The notes under the pieces: model-generated
What the model was told of the DNA's origin: nothing
Seen by the model: the letters and a program-made list of their open reading frames with translations, nothing else
Database searches by the model: none
From: Tieghemostelium lacteum
Lineage: Eukaryota; Evosea; Eumycetozoa; Dictyosteliales; Raperosteliaceae
Direction of reading: 5' to 3'
Assembly: GCA_001606155.1 (NCBI GenBank)
Contig: LODT01000004.1
Span: forward strand, 1,401,624-1,465,623
Length of the DNA: 64,000 nucleotides
Part shown: positions 11,401 to 22,392 of the stretch, piece by piece
How positions within the stretch are numbered: the first letter of the stretch is position 1
Layout: each line of letters starts with the position of its first letter
Translations under genes and position numbers: made by a program

Positions 11401-12901
11401 AAATTCAGCAACAAATACCATTAAAAATACAATTGTAAATATTTCAAGAATTACCAATAGAGGTGACCCAAGATCACCAAGTAAAACAAAATTGGGTGCA
11501 CAGAGATCTTCACCAATATTGGGGGCATCAAATAGTGGTATTAATAGTGCCAATCAAGCATCATCAGGATCACAACAACAGCAACAACAGTTTAATAACC
11601 TCAATCAATCTTTCAAGTCAATGAAACTTGGTCAATCACTACCTAATGATTTATTAGGTTCAGGAAATGCAGGTCAAATGGGTCATGATCCATTATCATT
11701 AGATGAAGATGAATTGTATTCTGATTTTTACGAATGGTCATGTTCATCATTTTCCAAACCAATGATGCAGAGTCCAGAGGATCTGGAGTCACCTGAATCC
11801 ATTGAAAAGAAATGGAAACAACAGAGAAACGAACAGATTATTCAAGATTCTAAAGATTCAGTTCAGAATGTAATTCAACAACTACCAAAATCACTATCAC
11901 AAATTGGTATTTTTACAGAGAATTCTGGACAACCAGTACAGTTACTACAATTTCATCCTTTTGAGAATCATTTAGTTTGTACTGATGGTTCTGATTCCAT
12001 TTCAGTTTGGAACTATGAGGACAGTCAGAGAATAAATGTTTTTAGTAATTGTAATTTACCTGGTACTAGAATTACAAGTTTACGTCTGGTTAATGATCAA
12101 GATCCATCAATGATTCTAACTGCTGCTGATGATGGTGTAGTTAGACTTTGGAGAGGTTATGAATCTATTGATTCTCTTAAACTGGTTAGTAGTTGGAGAT
12201 CATTCCCTGAATTTGCAACTACTGGATTAGAGCCAATCAGTGGTAGATTAGTACTCGATTGGAAATCAGATTCAGGACAATGTCTAATCAGTGGTGAGAC
12301 TCCTGGTGGTCCTAAGATACGTATTTGGGATGTTGAGAGAGAACTTGGTATTCAAGATCTTCTCATTGGAACTGAATCTTTTGTCACCTGTATTACTAAT
12401 GAAAAGGGTGGTCCATTATTTGCAGCTGGTTTCACAGATGGTCAAGTTAAACTATTTGATCAACGTATACCTGCTAAATACAGTTGTGTATCAACTCTGA
12501 CTGAACATAAATCATGGATTGTTAATTTATCCATGCCATCAAGTTTAGGTGGAAAGACTGTTGTCTCTGGTTCCAGTACTGGTGAAATTAAATTTTGGCA
12601 ACACGGCTATGAATGTTCAAGTAATACCATTTTCCATAATGATCTCATTAGTTCATTTTCAGTTCATGATTATGCTCCTCTGATTGCCAGTGGTAGTCCA
12701 AATCAGAGAATTAGAATTTTGAATTTTGCTGGCGATGAAGTTTGTACAATTCGTTATCATGAGGGTTTCCTTGGACAGAGAATTGGTCCTGTATCTTGTT
12801 TAGCTTTCCACCCTTACTCTTTACTCTTGGGTGCTGGTGCTCAAGATTCAATCATTAGTATATATTCTTGTGATTCAAAATCAAAATCTATGGATTATTA
12901 A
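8472..12901 (+). CDS. raptor: Raptor, scaffold of TOR complex 1
   Basis: Substrate-recruiting partner of TOR kinase in TORC1, controlling growth in response to nutrients. Two exons (8472-8807, 8891-12901), 1448 aa. The join restores WRMRER|MKTVSVALVLCLN, a hallmark of Raptor. The raptor N-terminal caspase-like domain includes HYNGHGVPKPT (about residue 206) and YVFDCSAAG. HEAT repeats follow (for example in SDPDPMVRRWMVLCVAKMW and ITDPSPEVRSAAVYAIGELI), then a Gln/Asn-rich linker and a C-terminal WD40 propeller with repeated IRIWD and VKLFD blades. The first 60 residues and the linker carry Asn, Ser and Gln runs typical of this lineage. It shares a 224-bp divergent promoter with ORC3. Confidence 0.97.
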
Positions 12902-13479
12902 AACAATCTATTCCTTCATTTAAATCCCTCAATTATTCTCAAATATATATATTTTTTATAGTTTTTACCAAAAAGCATAAACCACACTCATTGTCACAAT
13001 ACCCTTTTCCCTCTCCACCAAATCTATTAATAAAAAAAAACAAACAAAAAAATAAAACAAAACATTTTAATTACAAATAAATTGTAAATTATGATTTGAT
13101 AGATGATACATTATCTAATTGTACTCCAATGGTCTTATTTTTACAAATTTTGTTTTTTTTTTTTAATTTATTTGCAAAAACTCAAATTTAAAATATAAAA
13201 TAAGAAACTGACCTTGAAATAACAAACCGCAGAATACTGTCTAGTAAAAATTTTAGTCTAAAATATTTTTTTTTATTTTATAAATTATCTATTTATTTTA
13301 AAATATATAACCTTGAAAGGGGGTAATAAAACATTACTTTTTCCACACCACACACCCAAATCCAACTCACCTCACCACCTTTATTTATTTTAATAAATAT
13401 CTCAAATTCTCAATTAAATTCACTATATATATATAAATTAAACATTGTATTAAATCAATCAATCTGATAAAAAATTAAA
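12902..13479. other. intergenic, Raptor 3' side and promoter of the 96-aa orphan
   Basis: About 580 bp without a coding exon. It contains poly-A and poly-T tracts, and one C/A-rich element at 13343-13379 that is listed separately. Confidence 0.5.
13343..13379 (+). promoter_or_regulatory. C/A-rich G-box-like element
   Basis: A stretch rich in CACC and CACACCC words, ending about 100 bp before the ATG at 13480, stands out in otherwise AT-rich spacer. It resembles the G-box (CA-rich/GT-rich) elements bound by GBF in developmentally induced Dictyostelium genes. The match is by eye only. Confidence 0.35.
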
Positions 13480-13833
13480 ATGTTTTATAGATTATTTGGT
13501 ATATATTTTAAATTCTAGTTGACTCAGAATAAATATTAATTAATTTTAAATGAATTTTTAGGATATTCAACTACTAGTGCAGGTAATACAGATACTACAG
13601 TTAATTGTATTGTAAATGATTCCGATTGTGTGAAACCTAGTACTTCATTTACCGATTTTCAAATTATTGCCCTTACACCAAAACCATTTGGAGATGTACT
13701 ATTTGATTCTTTTAGAATAGATTTTAAGAATGAAATTATATGGACTTGTCAACATTATAATGTCGGCTGGCAATGGGGAACGAATAAATTTGTAATTGAT
13801 GATATATATTATTTTGAAACGATTGAAAGATAA
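13480..13833 (+). CDS. hypothetical 96-aa protein
   Basis: Two exons, 13480-13498 (19 nt) and 13562-13833, joined in phase through a 63-bp intron. The start ATG lies in an exon too short to be found by an open-frame scan. The product has two Cys near residues 26-33, a Trp/Tyr-rich second half (GWQWGTNKF) and no signal peptide or membrane segment. No family was recognised. It lies convergent to the deubiquitinase gene, 159 bp away. A CA-rich element upstream suggests developmental regulation, which is a guess. Confidence 0.6.
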
Positions 13834-13992
13834 TAAAGTATCAAAAATCTTTTTACGAGACAATATTTAGAAAGAAATATTTACCAATTAGTTTATTTTA
13901 TTGAATCAGCAATAATATTAATATTAAATAGTATATTTTTTATATATAAATTATAATTGGATTATTTTACTATGTATATACAAATTAGAATA

Positions 13993-16833
13993 TCAAGTTG
14001 AGATTACATCATTTATTAAATAGAAAAACAAATAACCACTTTTGATATTGAAAACATCTTCTCTTGTTACATTTCTAACATAAGAATCATCGAAAAGTTT
14101 CCAATGATTTTTTACATTCATATAGCAAGTATAATGTCCAGAGTCTATACTACCCATATGTTGTACAATACTGTGAAGTGTATAAATTTTAACTTTTTTA
14201 CCAACCCCATTACCATTGATGTGATTAACATTATTATTAGTTGTTATTGTAGTTGTAATTTTTTGATCGATATTACTATTATTATTGTTATTATTATTTT
14301 CAATTGGTATATCTTTTAAATAGTTTGATAAATTTAGTTCATGAAGTGGTTTAATTGGTGTATTATCTTTCCTATATGATATTTGGCCAAATTGAAATCG
14401 TTTTAAGTGTAAAATTAAAATAGGAGGGGGTTTTTGAAGTGATTTGGTAATAACTGATTTACCATGATTACATTTTTCGCATTTTCTCTCAATAATCTCT
14501 TCTTCTTTGAAGAAGTTATCAATTAGTTCTTGTAAATCTGAAGTTTTTAATGATATCCTATGAATTTTTTGTTAGTATTCAGGCGTGTATGTTTATAATT
14601 ATGTTAAACTTACAATTGTTTTTTTGGTAAATTTAAAGAGATATTTGTAAATATTTCCTTATTATAGGTAGTATATTTACAATCACAACATTTAATAGCA
14701 ATGTTTAATGTCGATTTAAACTTTTCAATTGGACATTTCTGTTGTAGGAATTCATCAACATTAATCAATTCAATGTCTTCATTTTCAACTTTATCCTCAT
14801 CAGAAGTAGAATGAATACCATTACCATTACCATTGATGTTAATAGATGGTTGGGGTGGTGGTGATGGTTTTTTACCATTAGTTTTGTTTTGTAAATTAAC
14901 TTTTCTCTCTTCCTTTTTGATGAGGTTCAGTAGATGAGGATCATTTGATTCTCTTTTTATAAGATCTAGAATCTCTTTATCTTGTAGTTCTTCTTCTTGT
15001 TGTTGCTCAGCTGTTGTATTCTTTTGTTTTTCTAAAATCTGTTGTTTTCGTAATTGATTCTCTTTATCTAACTGAAATTTCAATTCTCTTTCGAGAATGT
15101 CTAATAGTGATACTAAGAATTCATGTGAATCATGTTGTTGATATCCTTTAAAATAAGGATTTTTGGTATCAAATACCTCTTTAAACTTTTTAGCATCACA
15201 ATCTTTTCTCTCATTTAATACCAATGAACTACTACCAGGACTATCAGGTTTATGAATATTTACACTGATATCCATCAATGTCTGATACAAAACACCAGTT
15301 TTGTAAAGATATTTCTGAATATCCTTTGATCTCATCATTTCAATTAAATCATCAATACCAAGTATAGACTGTAATATAGCATTCATATAGCAGGTATTAC
15401 CAAGATTCTTTAATCCTTTATGAATGTATTTACCATTTTCAGTATCCACCGTGAAATCATATTGTTGATATTTACTACCTGTTGATACAACTGGGAAATA
15501 TGATGTTATTGGTGGACTATATTTACTACTATTACTAATATCATTGTACTTTCTCTTGGAAGTTGAAGATTCAATTAATACCTTCTGATCATCTTTTTCA
15601 GACTCAGTCAACCAACTAAAATCTTCTTCCTCCTCTTGTTTGGCTTTATATTCTTTTGCACTATTTTCTAAAGCCTTTTGAAAATCTCTTTCTTCTTCAG
15701 CATATATATCAAATCCAATATTATCAAAATCAATAGCATCCTTAGGTAGATCAGGTTTCTCTTTAGTTGCAGAAGCCTTATAAGTAGTGGTAATATTACT
15801 AAAAGGAATTGGAGGAGGAGGTGATGGTGATTCATCAATTTCCTGAGCTAATACTTTACTAATCGTATTAGTATCATTAGAATTCAAAGATCTTTTCTCT
15901 AAGATTCTTTGTTGAACTTCTGGTGTTTTTAATTTTGCAAATTTTTCATGAACAGATTCCATATCAACTGTTGCTTTAATTTTCTTTTTCACAGGTTCTA
16001 CTTCTTGCTCACTATCTTTCTTTTCCTCTGGTTTTGGTTTTGGTGGTACTATTATAGGTTGTGGTGGTTTAAGTGATAGAGGTGGTGGTTTGGTTTTATA
16101 AGGATAATCTCCAAATTTAATTCCATTACTTTTTAGTTTTGGAGCTACATAGAATTTATTACTAATTTGCATGGGTGCTATTGATTGTTCATTTAAATGT
16201 TTATATTTGTCACCTAATAATGTTTTCTTTGGTTGTTGTTGTTGTTGTTGTTGAGGAATATCATCAGGTGATGATTCTATAGATTCTACCAATTCTCTAT
16301 TATTATTATTATTATTACTACTACTATTGCTATAAGAATTTACTACTGTACTGGTTTTACTCTTTGCCATTGATAGTGATGAAAAAGAATTCAGTGGAGT
16401 AGATGTTGATGAAAGTGAAGATACACTAAACTGTTTAGTATATTCTTGAAATTGTAAATCAGAAATTTCATCATCTTTTATCTTTTTCAATACATTTAAT
16501 AAATTCTGCCAAGAATCTCTCGAGATAAATGATGTTTTCTTTATAGTGATTTGTTTTTGTTTTATAGGATGAATGATAATATGATCACTCTGTGTATTAT
16601 CAATCTCTTTTATATTATTTTGTAACTCTACTGCATCTTTAACTGAATCAAAATAAAGACACACATCTTTATTTTCTATTGAAAATATGTTATTAGAATT
16701 TTGATTTAGTCAAATGATACAACTTTCTAATAATCTTACCATTTAATCCAATTGTAAACTTATTAAAAGATTCTATTTTATCATTTAAATATTTAACTGT
16801 GACATTTGCTTTAAATGAATAGTCTATTTTCAT
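13993..16833 (-). CDS. ubiquitin-specific protease, USP37-like
   Basis: Cysteine protease that removes ubiquitin. Three exons: 16833-16740, 16675-14614 and 14557-13993, total 906 aa. The N-terminal ~110 residues (KIDYSFKANVTVKYLND onward) look like the PH-like domain of USP37/26/29. A long charged, Pro/Ser-rich linker follows. The catalytic core has the Cys box GLKNLGNTCYMNAILQSILG (about residue 455), YQQHDSHEFL, the zinc-type pairs CCDC and CEKC, LHLKRFQFG, and the His box SGHYTCY (about residue 863) followed by WKLFDDSYV, so all catalytic residues are present. The last exon reads through to YLFFYLINDV as expected for the end of a USP domain. An insert rich in Lys, Glu and Gln splits the core, also as in USP37. 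Confidence 0.9.
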
Positions 16834-16978
16834 GTGGCACTACACAATTCATTTGAAGTGAAAAATTAAAAAATTAAAAAAATATTAATTTAATTTTCGG
16901 AAATTTTCACATTTTTTTTTATCATTTTTCATAGTCCTGATTCGGCCTACACTTTAAACATTTAGAAACGTTTCATGA

Positions 16979-17485
16979 ATGTCTGACAATGAAAGTTCAG
17001 GCAGTTATGAAAGTGAAAACTATGTTGAAGATGATAATGATGAAATGTTTAAAAAATTAACTGAAAATGAAAAAGATGAATTATTATTTGATACTGACGA
17101 AGATGAAGATAATGATAATTGGATAAGAGAAAACTTTTCAAATATTTCAATTACAAATTCTAATAATAACAATAACAGTGATTATAGTAATAATAAAACA
17201 GTTAAAAAGAATAATACCTATTTAAGTTGTCCAGCATGTTTCACATTATTATGTATAGATTGTCAGAGACATGATAGATTTAAGAATCAATATAGGGCAA
17301 TGTTTGTTAAAAACTGTACTGTTGTGATAGAAAAGAGATTTACTTTTAAAGATCAAGATGAAAATGGTAAAGAATTAATTGAATATTATCATCCTGTTTA
17401 CTGTGAAATTTGTGATACTCAAGTAGGTGTCTATGATGAAGATGAAGTTTATCATTTTTTTAATATCTTCCCCTCTTGTGGTTAA
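16979..17485 (+). CDS. eapp: E2F-associated phosphoprotein (EAPP) homologue
   Basis: 168 aa, single exon. The first 85 residues are acidic with an Asn run. The conserved C-terminal half has LSCPACFTLLCIDCQRH, then QYRAMFV, and finishes with YHPVYCEICDTQVGVYDEDE before FFN. This is the two-CxxC pattern of EAPP, probably a zinc-binding module. In mammals EAPP interacts with E2F factors and modulates the cell cycle; the function here is inferred. It is divergent from the USP gene across a 145-bp gap. Confidence 0.9.
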   Translation: MSDNESSGSYESENYVEDDNDEMFKKLTENEKDELLFDTDEDEDNDNWIRENFSNISITNSNNNNNSDYSNNKTVKKNNTYLSCPACFTLLCIDCQRHDRFKNQYRAMFVKNCTVVIEKRFTFKDQDENGKELIEYYHPVYCEICDTQVGVYDEDEVYHFFNIFPSCG

Positions 17486-17772
17486 AGATATCTTCTTCTA
17501 TCTCAAAAAGTAAAAATAAAATAAGGTAGTACATTATGATGAAACATTATTCAAATATATTTTTGGTGTAAGTTGAGTTATTTTGGTTTTCTTTACAAAT
17601 AGCAAATATTTTGAAAAAAATTACAAAATCATTGAATTTTTTAATTTCGATGAACAGGGACCCTAAAAGCTCTTCGATATCAGAAAGATATTAATAAATT
17701 TACTTGAAATTAGGTAATATTGTTTGATTCTTTTAAAATTTTTTTTATTTTACATCAAACAGATAGAAAAGA

Positions 17773-20700
17773 ATGATTAAACAAAGTATTTTGCTAATTA
17801 TTTTATCCATTGTCCTTATTGTAAAAGGACAAACAGATTTCTTTTATAATTTTAAAACTCAACAATTAATAGATGGAACAACAAATTCGACAGTACGATT
17901 TGATATGGGTCAAATTGATGGAAAATACATGTGTTTAATTGGTACTACCACTCAAGATGTTAAAATATACAGAACATTTATCGAGGATTTAACAATGACC
18001 TCCAATACCAGTATAATTTTAAATAATTTTGTAACATTAAATAGCCAAAACTTCCCAAGTGTTAATCTATCCATTCAGAATGTATTTCCTGATGGTTTAG
18101 GTTGTTCATTCTCAACTCCCACTCATCTTGTATTTATTACATTTCCAATTGATGGTGGCGCTCCTACTTCTTCTGTTAAACCCTATCCTGGATCATATGT
18201 AACTGAACTTACAAACCAAGTACTATATACAAGATATGGTAGTACTGGATCCTTTCTCATCTATTCTGCCATTGATAGTGACAATGGTAATGTTTTGCTA
18301 ATAGCAGCTGAATTGGACAATACCCTAATTATTAGACGTGTATTTAGTTTCCAATCTACATCTCCAGTAAGATTTTCAAAATTTGATGGAAATCTAGGCC
18401 AGGTAGTAATTACTACTGCTGATGGAACTATAAGAACATTTTATCCAGCCGCATGGTTTTTCCAAGGTAATGCTTTAATGTCCACTTATGAATTACCCAG
18501 TGGTTACACACTCCGTGATACATTCCAAACATTCGGTGCTGTATTTTCATGCTTACAATCATCTAATGGAGACTGGTCATTGGAAACCATCCCAGGACCC
18601 GACATCCACCCAATTACATATAATGGTAGCTCAACCATTCAATTTAGTAGATGTATTGGTGGATACTATGACTATAATCAATATCAACTCATTATCATGG
18701 TCAAAAATTCCTTGGGTGGTGTCAATTTCCTATATCTGTCACCTTATAATTCACAACCAGCACTCATTGGTTCACTCGGATTTAATGTAAATGTATTAAA
18801 CCCTACTCCAACTAATGGTTTATTTTACCCTGCTTTTGAACCTGATATCTATTCTACATCTGTATTTATGGGTTTTTCAGGGTCAACTGATATTCTTAGT
18901 TTCAATTACTCTTCATTTTGTACAGACAATTGTAATGGATTTTTAGCTGGAAATTGTCAATCTATACTCCTTGCCCCTTATTATCAATGTTCTTGTAATG
19001 AATATTATATTGGTGATACATGTGCAAGTTCTTTACCTTTTCTATCTGAAGATTATCCATTAAATGTGTCATACTATGATGTTATCCAACAAAATGGTGC
19101 TCGTATTACACTCTATGGAAACCCATTCTCTAATACTTCTGATTACATAATTCAAATTGATAATTATAACTGTGTAGATATTCAATATATCAGTCCAGAT
19201 TCAGCCTCATGTGTTATACAATACGATTCTAATGCAGCACCATTTTATGATGCTTCTTGGTATATGGAGTTTACAAGTGATAGTAGTATCACTAGAGATG
19301 GAAGCATTCAAAATTTCTGGGGTAAAACTGAGATTACTCATATCTATCAAACTAATTATTTAGTTTTTGATACAAAATATGCAGTTCCATTAAAATATCT
19401 TGAATTTTCATGGGCTGGTAATTATTTGACATGTGATATTATATCTAATAACACTCAATATAGCTGTCCTCTACTTCCAACTCAAGGATCTGGTATTTTA
19501 ATAATTCTTAATAACTATACAACCGAAGATATATTTAATGGAGAAATTTCAGTGACTCCATATATATCAGGATATCTCCCAACCACTCCAATTCCAACAT
19601 TATCATCTACCATCACAATTCAAGGTCAATACTTTTCAGATCTTGTTCCACAACATACCTCAATTAATGTTGGTGGTGAATCATTAACATATAGCACTGT
19701 TGCTGAAGGTTTAGTTGTTGTTCTACCTGATGGTATTAAACTTGACAACTCAGTTAGTATCTATATCAATGGTACAAAGATATCAAATTCCATACCACTT
19801 GTTTACCAAGCACCTCAAGTTGATAGCAATTACACTCAAGGAGCAGTCCCAAATGTTTTCACAATCAGTGGTGTTAATTTTGGATATGAAGAATCTCTTG
19901 TTGAAATTTCAGTTACTCCATCACATCATCCATTAGATATTTATTCAGCTACTGTTCAAACTGTTGAACAAAGTAAAATAGTATTTTCAATTCCAGATAC
20001 AGCTCAATATGGAGAATTAACAGTTACAGTTGATGATGCTGATGGTAATAAATTAGAATTTGCATTACCACCATTTATCTCTGAAATATCACCACTACCA
20101 AACATCGATGGTTCAGATATTATAACAATTAAAGGAAGATATTTATTTGGTACAACTATTAGTACTTCAATTGGAAATGGTGATGATTTAGATTGTTCAT
20201 TCTCCAATGGAAGTAATTACCAATCATTTGCCTATTGTCAATCTATTGCAGGTACAGGAACATTCTCTATCAATGTTGCATGTGAAGTTGGAAATGTACT
20301 TAAAAGCCATCAATTTGAAAGCAATTTCCATGCTCCAACCATTGATCAAGTTACACCAACATCATATAAAAAAGGTATCAACACAACATTTACAATTACT
20401 GGAAGTAACTTTGCAAATGTTGGCTTATATGTTACAATCAATGGTGAGAATTGCACAGTTACTGGAAATGAATTTCCAGAATCATTCCTTTGTAATCTAA
20501 TTCCACAATCAGATCCAACAACAGTTACAAATCCAGTTAAAATCAGTGTTACTGTTGATGATATTCAAGGTCATAATTCAATTATTAATTATGAAAAACC
20601 TTGTCCAGATAACTGTTCAAATCATGGAAGTTGTGATTTAATTGCTGGTAAATGTACTTGTGAAGCAGAATACACCTCTGATAATTGTTCACAATTAAAA

Positions 20701-20793
20701 GACACAAGTTCTGAAGATCTCTCTAATTCTCCATTCATAACTTATTCAACATTTATAACTTTATTATCCTTTGCAATCAATATCATCTTTTAA
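17773..20793 (+). CDS. secreted/GPI-type surface protein with EGF-like and IPT/TIG domains
   Basis: 1006 aa, single exon. A signal peptide (about residues 1-19, Leu/Ile-rich core, then KGQ) is followed by a ~360-residue beta-rich region. A first EGF-like Cys cluster spans about residues 381-420 (CTDNCNGF, CSCNEYYIGDTC). Immunoglobulin-like IPT/TIG repeats occupy about 590-930 (for example TITIQGQYFSDLVPQ and FTISGVNFGYEESLVEI). A second EGF-like module is near 943-973 (CPDNCSNHGSC, CTCEAEYTSDNC). The protein ends in a hydrophobic tail with no cytoplasmic residues, which suggests GPI anchoring. Many N-glycosylation sites are present. Such proteins include adhesion and recognition molecules (tgr/comC-like) of dictyostelids; the partner is unknown. 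Confidence 0.85.
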   Translation: MIKQSILLIILSIVLIVKGQTDFFYNFKTQQLIDGTTNSTVRFDMGQIDGKYMCLIGTTTQDVKIYRTFIEDLTMTSNTSIILNNFVTLNSQNFPSVNLSIQNVFPDGLGCSFSTPTHLVFITFPIDGGAPTSSVKPYPGSYVTELTNQVLYTRYGSTGSFLIYSAIDSDNGNVLLIAAELDNTLIIRRVFSFQSTSPVRFSKFDGNLGQVVITTADGTIRTFYPAAWFFQGNALMSTYELPSGYTLRDTFQTFGAVFSCLQSSNGDWSLETIPGPDIHPITYNGSSTIQFSRCIGGYYDYNQYQLIIMVKNSLGGVNFLYLSPYNSQPALIGSLGFNVNVLNPTPTNGLFYPAFEPDIYSTSVFMGFSGSTDILSFNYSSFCTDNCNGFLAGNCQSILLAPYYQCSCNEYYIGDTCASSLPFLSEDYPLNVSYYDVIQQNGARITLYGNPFSNTSDYIIQIDNYNCVDIQYISPDSASCVIQYDSNAAPFYDASWYMEFTSDSSITRDGSIQNFWGKTEITHIYQTNYLVFDTKYAVPLKYLEFSWAGNYLTCDIISNNTQYSCPLLPTQGSGILIILNNYTTEDIFNGEISVTPYISGYLPTTPIPTLSSTITIQGQYFSDLVPQHTSINVGGESLTYSTVAEGLVVVLPDGIKLDNSVSIYINGTKISNSIPLVYQAPQVDSNYTQGAVPNVFTISGVNFGYEESLVEISVTPSHHPLDIYSATVQTVEQSKIVFSIPDTAQYGELTVTVDDADGNKLEFALPPFISEISPLPNIDGSDIITIKGRYLFGTTISTSIGNGDDLDCSFSNGSNYQSFAYCQSIAGTGTFSINVACEVGNVLKSHQFESNFHAPTIDQVTPTSYKKGINTTFTITGSNFANVGLYVTINGENCTVTGNEFPESFLCNLIPQSDPTTVTNPVKISVTVDDIQGHNSIINYEKPCPDNCSNHGSCDLIAGKCTCEAEYTSDNCSQLKDTSSEDLSNSPFITYSTFITLLSFAINIIF

Positions 20794-20881
20794 TAAACTC
20801 TAAAAAATATTTAATAAAAAAAAATTAGAGGTGCCTCTAATTTAATAAGACCAACATATGTTTTTATTGTAATCATTATTA

Positions 20882-21808
20882 TTAACATGTTGATAATTGA
20901 TTTTCTGGGATAGTTATATTTTCAGATTGTGATTTTTGCAAATGTAGTGATAAATTTGAATTTGAAGGATGAGGTGTTATTAAATCCAATATATATTGAT
21001 TTACTTGTTGTTGTTGTTGAGTTTTTAAATTGAGATCAGATTCCAAATCATCATTATCATGAACATTTTTTGAAAATTTCTTAACAATTAAAATAAATAA
21101 ATTATCACTAAAAAATATCCAAATTATAATAAAAGTACAAGATAGTACGATTAAAGGTATAATCCATTTTCTATTTTCTTTTTCTTGAGATTTATCAAAA
21201 GTTATAAATTTTACCTTGTTGCTGTATACATTGGATTCTTTAGAATCAATAGTTACAATAACTGTTAAATTACCTGGTAGTTCTATTGGAAAGTGATCAC
21301 ATATTATACTATTATCAGAAAAGACAATAGAATCACAAATTGTATTATTTAAATGATTTTTAATTGATAAATCTGTAAATGTATCATTATATCTCATTCT
21401 ATTTAGAAATTGACCTTGAATTGTAATTGGACCACCCTTATCATTGAATGACTCACCATTTATATTACTTATAAATGGTGTTAATTGAACAATATATCTA
21501 TTTGATGTAGTGTTTGCTGGTAGTTCAAAATAGATATAATCATTCATAAAATGATCTGATATAGGTACTATCATGCTGTTATTGTCGTCAATAGGTACTA
21601 TAGTTTTAATTCCATTAAAATTAATTGTTGCCCTACTAAAATTATTAATTATACCATCATATTTTACTAATAACTGACTATTACCATTAAAGGTAATTAG
21701 TTGACTAACTGATAATATATTGGGTGTTTCAGCAGCACTAATGTTGATTTTAATAAAACACTGAATATTTACTAAAACGAATATGAAAAAGTATATTATT
21801 TTATACAT
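20882..21808 (-). CDS. type I membrane protein with IPT/TIG-like domain (tgr-like, short)
   Basis: 308 aa, single exon. A signal peptide (residues 1-~25) is followed by about 190 extracellular residues with several N-x-S/T sites. One clear IPT/TIG-type block is present (LTPFISNINGESFNDKGGP, then ITIQGQFL and a Cys pair CDSI..CDHF). A single transmembrane helix lies at about 217-240 (WIIPLIVLSCTFIIIWIFF), with a ~65-residue Gln/Ser-rich cytoplasmic tail. It is convergent with the 1006-aa IPT/TIG gene, 88 bp apart. The arrangement resembles a truncated tgr-type cell recognition receptor, but I cannot place it in a named subfamily. Confidence 0.8.
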   Translation of the reverse strand: MYKIIYFFIFVLVNIQCFIKINISAAETPNILSVSQLITFNGNSQLLVKYDGIINNFSRATINFNGIKTIVPIDDNNSMIVPISDHFMNDYIYFELPANTTSNRYIVQLTPFISNINGESFNDKGGPITIQGQFLNRMRYNDTFTDLSIKNHLNNTICDSIVFSDNSIICDHFPIELPGNLTVIVTIDSKESNVYSNKVKFITFDKSQEKENRKWIIPLIVLSCTFIIIWIFFSDNLFILIVKKFSKNVHDNDDLESDLNLKTQQQQQVNQYILDLITPHPSNSNLSLHLQKSQSENITIPENQLSTC

Positions 21809-22392
21809 TTATTATGACTGTAATAAAAATAATTGGTGTAATTTGATAAAATAGTTAACTATAAAGATAAACATTTTGATTGCATTCTGCTTCGGGGTAT
21901 TAATACAAAAATAGATAGTTATCTAAATTGTGTGTGAAAATAGGGGGGTAGGATTCTATTTGTTTTTAGGACTAAATAATGTAAATTTAAATATTGTTTT
22001 TAGTCTATTAATAATAACATTATAGATCTCTGATTGTGAGGAAATAATTAGCAAAAAAAAAAAAACAAAATGATTGGTTATAGATTTAGGTCCAATTGTT
22101 AATAAAAATGGCGATTTTAGTTTCTCGGGAATGAAATTTAGGGACGGTATTCAAGCAACATATTATCCAAATTGAAAATAAAATTATTTTAAAAGTGCAA
22201 ATAAGAGGCAGAAGAAGAAAAAAAAAATGATATGAAATAAAAAAATATCTTTCACTCTAAATTTAAAAATAATGACGATATTTTGGATATATTATAAATG
22301 ATTATGAGTATTCAAACCTTCTGATTTTAAAATTTTTATTTTATAATGGATATGTAATATTAGTAGTAGTATTAGTATTAGTAGAATCAAAT
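21809..22392. other. divergent promoter region
   Basis: About 580 bp between the tgr-like and AGMO-like genes. AT-rich with A tracts. No exon or structured RNA was recognised. Confidence 0.5.

Noticed and set aside
11166-11438. Val/Tyr-rich and Asn/Ile-rich frames inside Raptor
   Set aside because: Shadows of the Gln/Asn-coding repeat of Raptor.
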